DNA of 20,929 nt from Candidatus Tariuqbacter arcticus (GTDB lineage: Bacteria; Electryoneota; Tariuqbacteria; Tariuqbacterales; Tariuqbacteraceae), in the NCBI GenBank assembly GCA_013202315.1, contig JABMRZ010000538.1, positions 1 through 20,929 on the forward strand. The letters are read 5' to 3'. Positions 6,184 through 13,580 of the stretch are shown piece by piece; position 1 is the stretch's first letter; the number at the start of each line of letters is the position of its first letter. A model generated the notes under the pieces. The model saw only the letters and a program-made list of their open reading frames with translations, had not been told where the DNA came from and did not search any database. The position numbers and the translations under genes were made by a program.

Positions 6184-7290
6184 TTGACCAATACGCGCGT
6201 ACATATCGTCCGGTGCGGTGATTATCAGCCTCAATTAGTCCGCTCAGCCGTTCGGGAGGCGGTGGAAGCGATTGGCGGCTTGCCCATCAAAGCTGGCGAC
6301 AAAGTCCTGCTTAAACCGAATCTGCTGTCGCCCCGCCCTCCTGAAAAGGCGGTTACCACCCACCCTCAAGTTGTATCGGCGGTCGCCGAACTTGTCAGGG
6401 ATTGCGGAGGGGTCGTTATGCTCGGTGACAGTCCCAGCGGTCAGCCGGGAGACGCTATTTGGAGCGCCACCGGGATGAATGACATACTCGCTCCTACTGG
6501 GATAAAAAAGGTCGATTTCACCGCTTCGGGAACGGTAGAATTTTTGACCCGGGGTAATGTATATTATTTAGCGCAGGCTGCGTTGGAATGCGATTTATTG
6601 ATAAACCTGCCTAAACTTAAAACCCATTCCCTGACTATGTTCACCGGGGCGGTGAAGAATTTATACGGCTGTCTCCCCGGCTTCCAAAAGGGAAACTGGC
6701 ACCGCCGAGCGCCCAAGAACGAACAGTTCAGCCAGGTGGTGGTGGATGTATTTTCGAGATTCACCCCAAGGGTGAACATTATGGATGGAGTCGTAGCGAT
6801 GGAAGGCGGCGGTCCCGCCAATGGTCGTCCGCGAAAACTGGGCATCATCATCGCATCGGACAGCGCTCCCGCTTTGGACAAAGCGGCGGCGAGAATCATC
6901 GGCTTCGATGAAGATGAAATCCTGACCACAAGGTTCGCGGAACAGCGGGGTTTCTTCAACCCGGAAAACATTACACTTACCGGCGCTTCGATTGAAGAGG
7001 TCGCTCCTTCATCCTTTGCCCTCCCTCAAGACCGGTATTTGCGTATGATCCCGCGTTTACTGCATGAAGTTATGGGCAGATTCATCTGGTCCCGCCCGGA
7101 AGTGAACGAAACTGACTGCGTCGCTTGCGGCGATTGCGCCCAAAACTGTCCGGTTCAGGCGATGTCTTTTAACGGCGGTCCCCCGGAAATAGACCATAAA
7201 ATCTGCATTAACTGCTTCTGCTGCGATGAAATCTGTTCATCGGGCGCGATAGAGAAGAAAATGAGTTGGCTGGCGAAAAGACTTGCCTGA
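6184..7290 (+). CDS. DUF362 domain protein with two 4Fe-4S clusters
   Basis: A 368-residue protein. Residues 1 to about 300 match the DUF362 domain, with KVLLKPNLLSPRPPEKAVTT, LLINLPKLKTHSLTMFTGAVKN, and a central NIMDGVVAMEGGGP. The C-terminus is a bacterial-type ferredoxin pair: C312xxC315xxC318xxxC322P and C341xxC344xxC347xxxC351S, so both 4Fe-4S sites are complete. There is no signal peptide, so it is cytoplasmic. Members are annotated only as iron-sulphur proteins of unknown function; electron transfer is inferred. TTG 6184 follows the dprA stop by 1 nt, giving tight coupling to obg-dprA. An 8-bp-period array fills the gap to the next gene. Confidence 0.9.
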   Translation: MTNTRVHIVRCGDYQPQLVRSAVREAVEAIGGLPIKAGDKVLLKPNLLSPRPPEKAVTTHPQVVSAVAELVRDCGGVVMLGDSPSGQPGDAIWSATGMNDILAPTGIKKVDFTASGTVEFLTRGNVYYLAQAALECDLLINLPKLKTHSLTMFTGAVKNLYGCLPGFQKGNWHRRAPKNEQFSQVVVDVFSRFTPRVNIMDGVVAMEGGGPANGRPRKLGIIIASDSAPALDKAAARIIGFDEDEILTTRFAEQRGFFNPENITLTGASIEEVAPSSFALPQDRYLRMIPRLLHEVMGRFIWSRPEVNETDCVACGDCAQNCPVQAMSFNGGPPEIDHKICINCFCCDEICSSGAIEKKMSWLAKRLA

Positions 7291-7302
7291 AGCTATGTTT
7301 CC

Positions 7303-7334
7303 ACACTTTCATACTTTCACACTTTCACACTATA
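7303..7334 (+). repeat. Octamer array before GlmU-like gene
   Basis: Four 8-bp units read ACACTTTC, ATACTTTC, ACACTTTC, ACACTATA and stop 4 nt before the next ATG. The period is 8, not the 7 seen in most other arrays of this window. As at obg, the array replaces any recognisable ribosome binding site. Confidence 0.75.
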
Positions 7335-7338
7335 ATAT

Positions 7339-8553
7339 ATGAACATCGTCATATTTGAAGATGACGGCTGGAAGGATTTACAGCCGCTGTCCCTGACCCG
7401 CCCCGTCTGGGAACTGCGCTGCGGGATAGCCACATTGGAAGAAAAAATCCGGGATATGTTCCCCGGTGAACGGTTCAACTATTCCTGCCGCGACTATATT
7501 GCCCCGCTGGTGAAGAAGCGCCGCCCCGGTTCGACTGTCAATCATACTATTTCCGGTGAAACCCTGTTTTTAAGCGGGCGAGCGATTTATCATAATCGCG
7601 AGGATTTCAGTTATTTCGAGGAAGACACTGCATTATACGCAGAAGAGCGATTGGTGGGATTTTACTTAACGAATCCGGTCGATTACCATAATCAATTATT
7701 GGAGAATGCCGAAGGAATTTTCCACTCTCTAACCCGCCGGGCTATCGAGGCTGAAATAATCGCCTACCCCTGGGATTTGGTGAAAAAAACCCGTCATCAC
7801 ATCCCCGCCGATTTGAAAAATATGAAAGGACTTACCGAAGCCGACCCGGAGGAATTCAAGCGAACCGGAGCCCACATCATCCCCGGCGAAGGGGTGTTCT
7901 TAAGCGGAGATGTCTCCATCGCCCCCGGCGCGGTGCTGGATTCGTCCGAAGGTCCGATATATTTAGCCGCCGGGGTTGAAATAATGCCCAATGCGGTGAT
8001 AATTGGGCCTGCCGCTATCGGTGAAGGTTCAACGGTAAAAATCGGAGCCAAGATATATCCGGGGACTTCCATCGGGCCGGTTTGCAAAGTTGGGGGCGAA
8101 GTGGAAGAATCTATCATTCACGCTTATTCCAACAAACAGCACGAAGGCTTCCTGGGGCACGCCTACATCGGTGAATGGTGCAATATCGGCGCCGGGACGG
8201 AAAACTCCGACTTGAAAAACAATTACACACCGGTAAAGGTCCAGCTTAATGATAAGGTTGTCGACACCGGCAGCCTCTTCATCGGGCTTTTCATTGGCGA
8301 CCATTCCAAAACCGGCATCAACACCACTTTCAATACCGGAAGCGTGATGGGGGTAGCATCTATGGCTTTCGGGGCGGGATTCCAGCCGCGTTTCATCCCT
8401 TCATTCCGCTGGAGCGATGGACGAAAACTGCTGAAGCCCGGCTTCAAGAAGACTATCGAAACCGCCCGCGCGGTTATGTCAAGGAGAAACATAGAATTAT
8501 CGGACGAAGAAGTATATATATTAAAACATATCTTTGAAAACTCCGCGCAATAA
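7339..8553 (+). CDS. GlmU-like sugar nucleotidyltransferase/acetyltransferase (alternative type)
   Basis: A 404-residue protein. The N-terminal part (IVIFEDDGWKDLQPLSLTRP, then VWELRCGIATLEEKI) matches the putative sugar nucleotidyltransferase family, represented by the alternative GlmU of Bacteroidetes. From about residue 175 there is a left-handed beta-helix of hexapeptide repeats (VSIAPGAVLD, GVEIMPNAVI, GSTVKIGAKIYPGTSIGP) followed by HAYIGEWCNIGAGTENSDLKN. The expected activities are acetyl transfer to glucosamine-1-phosphate and UDP-GlcNAc formation, in cytoplasmic wall and LPS precursor synthesis. The true substrate could be another sugar phosphate. ATG 7339 sits just after an octamer array, with no clear Shine-Dalgarno site. 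It is probably the last gene of the obg operon. Confidence 0.88.
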   Translation: MNIVIFEDDGWKDLQPLSLTRPVWELRCGIATLEEKIRDMFPGERFNYSCRDYIAPLVKKRRPGSTVNHTISGETLFLSGRAIYHNREDFSYFEEDTALYAEERLVGFYLTNPVDYHNQLLENAEGIFHSLTRRAIEAEIIAYPWDLVKKTRHHIPADLKNMKGLTEADPEEFKRTGAHIIPGEGVFLSGDVSIAPGAVLDSSEGPIYLAAGVEIMPNAVIIGPAAIGEGSTVKIGAKIYPGTSIGPVCKVGGEVEESIIHAYSNKQHEGFLGHAYIGEWCNIGAGTENSDLKNNYTPVKVQLNDKVVDTGSLFIGLFIGDHSKTGINTTFNTGSVMGVASMAFGAGFQPRFIPSFRWSDGRKLLKPGFKKTIETARAVMSRRNIELSDEEVYILKHIFENSAQ

Positions 8554-8580
8554 AACCTTGCCTTAAGACCACCAGACTAT

Positions 8581-8603
8581 AGGGGCGAGGTTGCCTCGCC
8601 CCT
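8581..8603. repeat. REP-like hairpin after GlmU-like gene
   Basis: A perfect 10-bp stem, AGGGGCGAGG (8581-8590) and CCTCGCCCCT (8594-8603), closes a TTG loop. It lies 27 nt after the GlmU-like stop. No solid T-run follows (GCTTGATTTT), so it is either a weak terminator or a dispersed palindrome. GGGGCGAA...TTCGCC at 18501-18517 looks related. Confidence 0.7.
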
Positions 8604-8644
8604 GCTTGATTTTATGGAATATTATGAATATCTTACTTTAAGAA

Positions 8645-8649
8645 AGGAG
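8645..8649 (+). promoter_or_regulatory. Shine-Dalgarno AGGAG deciding the FG-GAP start
   Basis: AGGAG, 6 nt before ATG 8656, is one of the few strong ribosome binding sites here. It selects 8656, which gives a clean signal peptide, over the in-frame ATG at 8614, which would put 14 polar residues in front of it. Confidence 0.8.
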
Positions 8650-8655
8650 ATTTTC

Positions 8656-10698
8656 ATGAAACGAATGACATTATTAATATTAGTCTTTCCTCTGGTTTGC
8701 ATCGCTCAGGAGTTTAATTTCGTCTTCGAGCCCGATTCGATTCCTGTTGAGATAGATGGGTGGCAGCCATTTTGCCCCTGGGCAGGTGGGGTGAGCGAGT
8801 CTAATCCTGCAATTGTGGATATTGACGCCGACGGAGATTTGGATTTTTTTATTGGTGAATTTGTTGGATATATTATATTCTACCAAAATAAAGGGAGTAT
8901 TACAGTACCAGAATTTACTTTTGTGACTTCTCAGTTCGATTCAATTTATCTTGATGAAGCTCGATCAAATCCATGCTTTAGAGATTTGGATAACGATGGA
9001 GATTTAGATCTTGTAGTTGGAGATAGTGATGCAAATGTTAATTTCTACCGAAACGAAGGGACAGCTCAATCCCCTATATTTGTGTTTGAGACAAGTAGTT
9101 TAGTTCCTCCAGGTCCACCCTGGTGCTGGGGACCAGAATTAGTGGATATAGATGCTGATGGTGATTACGATTTGTTTGGTGGGTGGGAGCAAATCACATT
9201 TTATCGCAATGAAGGTACACCGGACAGTTTTGCTTTCAATTTAGTTACAGTTAATTTTGCAGGAGTTAATGTCTCCGAGTGGGCTTCCGTAGATTTTGAA
9301 GACATCGACTCCGACAACGATTTTGATTTATTCATCGGCGAGCGCTACGGCAAAATCTGGTATTACCGCAATGATGGTGACAGCGCCAACTATGATTTCA
9401 CCTATGTGACCGATTATTTTGACAGCATAGATGTGGGGGATTACGCTTCGCCGGAATTCGCCGACATCGACGGGGACGGGGATTTTGATTTGTTTGTGGG
9501 GAGTGAGTCTTATTTTTCCAGTTCAATTGGGTGTATCTTTTTCTATGAAAATGTGGGATCTCCCACTAATTTTTTATTTGAGTTTGTAACCTCAAATTAC
9601 TTGACTTTAGATGTTGGAACAGCTATTGACGAACCACAAGTTGTTGATATTAATGGCGATGAAGATGCGGATTTATTCGCCGATCTAAACACTACTATAG
9701 GATATTTTGAAAACGTGGGGAATTCTCAGTCTGCCAGTTTCCAATTCATTACCGATTCATTCGAAGGGATTTCACTCAACTCAATTTTACCATATTTTGT
9801 AGATTTAGATAATGATTTAGACTACGATATTGTTTGTGGGACGGCCGCTATTCCAGGTCCTCCAACATTAGCTTTATACCAGAACTATGGAACACCAAGC
9901 AATCCAGATATACGGCTTTATGACCCTCAGTTTGTAACTAACCCAAATTTCTGGGTGGCGATTGTTCCTGTACTCGCGGACATTGACGCCGATGAGGATT
10001 ATGATCTATTCATCTCTGACAACGACGGCCATTTCTTCTTTTACCAGAACATAGGTACTCCTCAATTATCAATCTACTCACTTGTAACCTCCCAGTGGCA
10101 GGGGATTCAATTTTCCTATCCTTATGACGGTAGCAAGTGCTTTGCATTCGCTGATTTGGATGAGGATAGTGATCTGGACCTATTTATGACAAGTCCTTTT
10201 CAAAAAAGTTTGTACTTTTACCGCAATATCGGCACACCGCAATCAGCTAACATGGTTCTTGAGAATGAGGAATTTCTTATAGAATATAATCTATATGTAC
10301 CCTGTCCTTATTTTGTGGATATTGATTCTGATTCGGATTTGGATCTGTTTATCGGTGAAATTAATGGTGGTATCAAATTTTTCCGCAACTTAGGGGATTC
10401 GGTTTCGGTAGGTAATCATGCCTCAATTCATCCTTCATCCTTCACCCTTCATCCCTGCTTTCCCAACCCCTTCAACCCCACCACAACCATTCTTTTCACA
10501 CTTGACCGGGCTTTGCCAGTACGGGTGATGGTGTATAATGGGCTGGGGCAGTGTGTAGTTACGCTGATTGATGGGCAGATGACGTCGGGTGAGCATCAAG
10601 TGAGGTGGGATGCGGGGATGTACTCCAGCGGGGTGTATTTCTACCGATTGACCACCGGAAGATGTACGATGGTGAAGAAAATGATATTGGCCAAGTGA
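8656..10698 (+). CDS. Secreted FG-GAP/VCBS repeat protein with C-terminal sorting domain
   Basis: About 680 residues, opening with a signal peptide (MKRMTLLILVFPLVCIAQ). I count ten repeats built on D-[IL]-D-x-D-x-D-x-D-[LF] calcium-binding loops (for example DIDADGDLDFFIGE, DLDNDGDLDLVVGD), each usually followed by an aromatic strand such as FYRNEGT, which suggests a beta-propeller. After a low-complexity linker comes a FlgD-like/type IX-type sorting domain of about 80 residues: PNPFNPTTTILFTLD, VMVYNGLGQCVVTL, SSGVYFYRLTTG, KKMILAK. The protein is likely surface-bound or secreted and may bind polysaccharide or act as an adhesin; the ligand is unknown. Much of the gene is AT-rich, but the repeat around 9290-9500 is noticeably GC-richer. 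It looks monocistronic. Confidence 0.9.
   Translation: MKRMTLLILVFPLVCIAQEFNFVFEPDSIPVEIDGWQPFCPWAGGVSESNPAIVDIDADGDLDFFIGEFVGYIIFYQNKGSITVPEFTFVTSQFDSIYLDEARSNPCFRDLDNDGDLDLVVGDSDANVNFYRNEGTAQSPIFVFETSSLVPPGPPWCWGPELVDIDADGDYDLFGGWEQITFYRNEGTPDSFAFNLVTVNFAGVNVSEWASVDFEDIDSDNDFDLFIGERYGKIWYYRNDGDSANYDFTYVTDYFDSIDVGDYASPEFADIDGDGDFDLFVGSESYFSSSIGCIFFYENVGSPTNFLFEFVTSNYLTLDVGTAIDEPQVVDINGDEDADLFADLNTTIGYFENVGNSQSASFQFITDSFEGISLNSILPYFVDLDNDLDYDIVCGTAAIPGPPTLALYQNYGTPSNPDIRLYDPQFVTNPNFWVAIVPVLADIDADEDYDLFISDNDGHFFFYQNIGTPQLSIYSLVTSQWQGIQFSYPYDGSKCFAFADLDEDSDLDLFMTSPFQKSLYFYRNIGTPQSANMVLENEEFLIEYNLYVPCPYFVDIDSDSDLDLFIGEINGGIKFFRNLGDSVSVGNHASIHPSSFTLHPCFPNPFNPTTTILFTLDRALPVRVMVYNGLGQCVVTLIDGQMTSGEHQVRWDAGMYSSGVYFYRLTTGRCTMVKKMILAK
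10426..10453 (+). repeat. Heptamer array inside a coding linker
   Basis: Four in-phase heptamers (ATTCATC, CTTCATC, CTTCACC, CTTCATC) lie inside the FG-GAP gene. They encode the linker just before the C-terminal sorting domain. Four 7-mers make 28 bp, so the array could only have grown here with compensating length changes. Confidence 0.7.
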
Positions 10699-10763
10699 TT
10701 TCCGATATTGTCAGCCGGAGTGGATTTCCGATTGACCGTTTAACAGAGCCCGCTGCTATGAAA

Positions 10764-10790
10764 AACGCCGGGCAGAATTCACCCGGCGTT
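10764..10790. terminator. Bidirectional rho-independent terminator
   Basis: AACGCCGGG (10764-10772) pairs with CCCGGCGTT (10782-10790), a 9-bp GC-rich stem with a 9-nt loop, between two convergent genes. On the minus strand the stem runs straight into a T-run (from A10761-10765), ideal for the SppA-like gene. On plus the tail AATATTTATACTGTTTT is weaker. Confidence 0.85.
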
Positions 10791-10822
10791 AATATTTATA
10801 CTGTTTTAAAAGTCAGCCATTA

Positions 10823-13300
10823 CTACTCCAAATAATACTCCGGCGGCATCAGCAGCATCGGTTGGCCTTTGGAATTGAGAATCATCCTTAAATACATCAA
10901 TTCGGGATCATCAAGATCGATATCGAATACCGGTTCCTTCATTCCGAAAAGTTTCGGCTGGAACATATTTGGATTAAGCCATCCCTTCTCCGGCATTTCC
11001 ACGATTTTCACTTCCTCATCGGGTTCAATGCCTGCGGCTTCGCGAGCCAGTTTTATCGCCGTTTCCAGACCGCCCAATTCGTCGATTAGACCGATTTCCA
11101 TGCCGTCGGCTCCGGTCCATACTCGACCCTGGGCGACTTCGTGAACTTCATCCACGGTCATATTACGACCCTCGGCGACCTTATTTAAGAAATCCTGATA
11201 CCAATTCATAATCACTTTTTTAATATAGGCTCTTTCCTCCTCGGTCACATTCCTCTCCGGAATGACCGCACCGATTAAAGGAAGCCTGATTCCACTGCCT
11301 AAATCGGCGTGCTTGCCGATTTGAACATTGTCGTAAGTCAGGCCGAGTTTATCGCCGAGTCCATCGTTGTAGAGCCAAAGCCCGATTACGCCGATAGAGC
11401 CGGTAATGGTCCAGGGCGAGGCAACAATTTTATCGCCGTACATTGAAATCCAATATCCGCCGGAACCGGCGACCCATCCCTGACTGACTATAACCGGCTT
11501 CACTTCAGCGGTCTTCTTCAATTCTTCCGCCACAATATCCGAAGGGAGGATATCCCCACCGGGCGAATCGGCGCGGAACACAATCGCTTTGATATCGTCA
11601 TCTTCCCGGGCTTTCTTTATCACCTTTCGTAATTTACGGGCGTTGATACCGCTGTTCATATCGCATACTCCTAAGGCGTAGATGACGGCGATTTCCGGGG
11701 GTTCGCCCCATTCATCGCCGACCGGCTGAGCCTTGGCTAAAACGCCCGCTCCCTGCATCCGCTTCTTCTTACCCCCTTCGAGCTGCTTAATCCAATCCTC
11801 CATTTCATCCCATATTCCCACCGTATCGGCTAAGTTGAAGGCTAAGAGGGAGTCGGCTGTCAACAAAGGCACCTCATTAACTATATGGTCGAAATCGCCT
11901 TCGGAAACGCCGCGGCTTGCGCAGATATCAGCACGCATCGTTCCATACCAGCCTTCGATCAAAGCGCCTCTTTGTTCCCTGTCGCCTTCGGACATATCGG
12001 TGCGCGAGAAACCTTCCGCGGCGGTTTTATACTTGAAAAATTGCCATGCATCGATACCTAAGCCCATTTTATCCAGCATATTCCGGTAATAAGTCCGCCC
12101 CAAATTAAATCCCTGCATCATAACTAAGCAATTAGGATCGACCATAATTTCATCGGCGGCGGAAGCGAGGTAATAAAGCCGCTGGTCCCCTCGTTCTAAG
12201 TAGACCACCACCTTCTTGCCTTCGGTTTGCACTTCCTTTATCTTTTCGCGGACTTCCCAAATCATTTCCCAGGAGCCGTAGAAATCTTCGGTCAGATTTA
12301 TCGCCACACCCGCTACTTTCGGGTCTTTCTTGGCGTTTTCCAATGCCTCCAAAACTTCCGTCAAGGTATGACCGCCATCATCGAAGAGTTTGTATCGTTG
12401 GTACTTCAATCTGCCTCGGAGTTTCATTTTGAGGTAGAATTTATCCTTAGCAACGACATCGGAGAGTATATCGGGATAGGGCGGCACCCGAAATTTTATA
12501 CCGTAAGTGGTATAAGTTAAATTATTATTGCTGTCGTAATGCGGCATTACATTGGCTTGAGACCCTCCGAACGAATAAGATATTCCCGCGGTGAACGCTC
12601 CGCCGTGGAAGAATTTACCCATAAAAGATATCCCCGGCAGCGGCTGCACCGCCAGACCCGCCGCCCATTCAACCTCTTCGACAGTCTGGTAATCGTTCAT
12701 ATACGCATCGCCGAAGATGGTCAGGAACGGTGTTCCCAACGGACGAACGCCCACATCGACTATCCCCCGCAGATTATCTTCCCGTAAAGCGTAATGTCCC
12801 GCCATTCCCACCGATAAATAGCGCATCGGGCGGGATAGGAATCCCATTGAGAGGGTGTTATCCCGCAGGAAGTCTTCGGAAACATACCCCTTCGACCAGG
12901 AATAACCCAGGCCGAAGCTATTTTCCGCATCTCCGCAAGCGAGAGCGATGTTGTAGTCATAAAGGCTTCGCTCTTTAAAATCGCCTCCGGGTTGAAGTTC
13001 GCCGTAAGTCCAATGCTGCATTCCGAACCCCAATCCCTTAACTCCGGTCAACAGTGTCCAGTTCTTAGTTTCCAAGGGCTTTCGGTCCAAATCGTTCCAG
13101 AAGATCTGCACTTCCGGACCTTTCAGCATCGCCCAAACCGCCGGGTTGAAAAATGCTCCTGACGCATCACCCGCCACTCCCGGAGTTGTGGACAAATAAT
13201 CGGATTGATTGAGGTAATCCGGCAGGTAAAACGGCTCCTCTGCGAGACAAACGGCGCTGAGTAATAAAATGCAGGAAACCGCGAGACAGAATTTTCTCAT
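10823..13300 (-). CDS. SppA-type signal peptide peptidase with N-terminal barrel-like domain
   Basis: An 825-residue S49-family serine protease. A signal peptide (residues 1-20, cut near CLA-EE) leads into about 250 residues of alternating, aromatic- and glycine-rich strands (SFGLGYSWSKGY, YLSVGMAGHYALRE, FTAGISYSFGG) resembling an outer-membrane beta-barrel. From about residue 285 two SppA domains follow, as in the long 67-kDa type. The putative catalytic lysine is K425 in YKTAAEGF and the nucleophile is S613 in GSGGYWIS; RADSPGGD matches the oxyanion region. Both catalytic residues are present, so activity is likely. SppA normally degrades cleaved signal peptides from the inner membrane, so the barrel-like portion hints at an outer-membrane or periplasmic protease. 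AGGAG lies 6-7 nt before the ATG. Confidence 0.9.
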   Translation of the reverse strand: MRKFCLAVSCILLLSAVCLAEEPFYLPDYLNQSDYLSTTPGVAGDASGAFFNPAVWAMLKGPEVQIFWNDLDRKPLETKNWTLLTGVKGLGFGMQHWTYGELQPGGDFKERSLYDYNIALACGDAENSFGLGYSWSKGYVSEDFLRDNTLSMGFLSRPMRYLSVGMAGHYALREDNLRGIVDVGVRPLGTPFLTIFGDAYMNDYQTVEEVEWAAGLAVQPLPGISFMGKFFHGGAFTAGISYSFGGSQANVMPHYDSNNNLTYTTYGIKFRVPPYPDILSDVVAKDKFYLKMKLRGRLKYQRYKLFDDGGHTLTEVLEALENAKKDPKVAGVAINLTEDFYGSWEMIWEVREKIKEVQTEGKKVVVYLERGDQRLYYLASAADEIMVDPNCLVMMQGFNLGRTYYRNMLDKMGLGIDAWQFFKYKTAAEGFSRTDMSEGDREQRGALIEGWYGTMRADICASRGVSEGDFDHIVNEVPLLTADSLLAFNLADTVGIWDEMEDWIKQLEGGKKKRMQGAGVLAKAQPVGDEWGEPPEIAVIYALGVCDMNSGINARKLRKVIKKAREDDDIKAIVFRADSPGGDILPSDIVAEELKKTAEVKPVIVSQGWVAGSGGYWISMYGDKIVASPWTITGSIGVIGLWLYNDGLGDKLGLTYDNVQIGKHADLGSGIRLPLIGAVIPERNVTEEERAYIKKVIMNWYQDFLNKVAEGRNMTVDEVHEVAQGRVWTGADGMEIGLIDELGGLETAIKLAREAAGIEPDEEVKIVEMPEKGWLNPNMFQPKLFGMKEPVFDIDLDDPELMYLRMILNSKGQPMLLMPPEYYLE

Positions 13301-13580
13301 AACTTGCTCCTGTTTTGTTGTTTGGTGAATTATATGATTTTATCAATAATCGAAACTGCCAATTCAACTCTATGACTCATTAGACAATATATATGGGAAA
13401 AAGTTGCAGAAAAAATTCTTCTATACAATCAACTTCTTTGGCTTGAAAATAAGAAAGAAATTTTATAATTTCAAATTTTTAACGTGATAACCTTCGATTA
13501 TTTGATTTTTAAATTCTTTGTGGCTATTTTTATTGAATTATTTCAAGATTAATTGGTAAGGAAAAGAATTCACATTATAT
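13301..13580. other. AT-rich divergent intergenic region
   Basis: About 280 bp between the divergent SppA-like and membrane-protein genes, clearly AT-rich and, unlike most other gaps, free of tandem repeats. It must hold promoters in both directions. On the SppA side GGAG (13307-13310, minus) is a good ribosome binding site. On the plus side AAGGAAAAG lies 15 or more nt before the ATG, which is too far to be convincing. I see no RNA gene. Confidence 0.7.
13443..13469 (+). promoter_or_regulatory. Possible promoter for the membrane protein gene
   Basis: TTGAAA (13443-13448) and TATAAT (13464-13469) are separated by 15 nt, slightly short for a sigma-70-type promoter, about 110 nt before the start codon. 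Such matches arise easily in AT-rich DNA, so this is weak. Confidence 0.25.

Noticed and set aside
8614..8655. Upstream ATG (8614) as the FG-GAP protein start
   Set aside because: It would put 14 polar residues before the signal peptide; ATG 8656 has AGGAG at the right distance and a clean signal sequence.
10605..10835. A small plus-strand ORF overlapping the end of the FG-GAP gene
   Set aside because: It overlaps the sorting domain in another frame, runs through the terminator hairpin, and has no recognisable family features.
13301..13580. Small RNA or riboswitch in the divergent spacer
   Set aside because: Only AT-rich sequence with no strong stem or conserved motif that I could identify.
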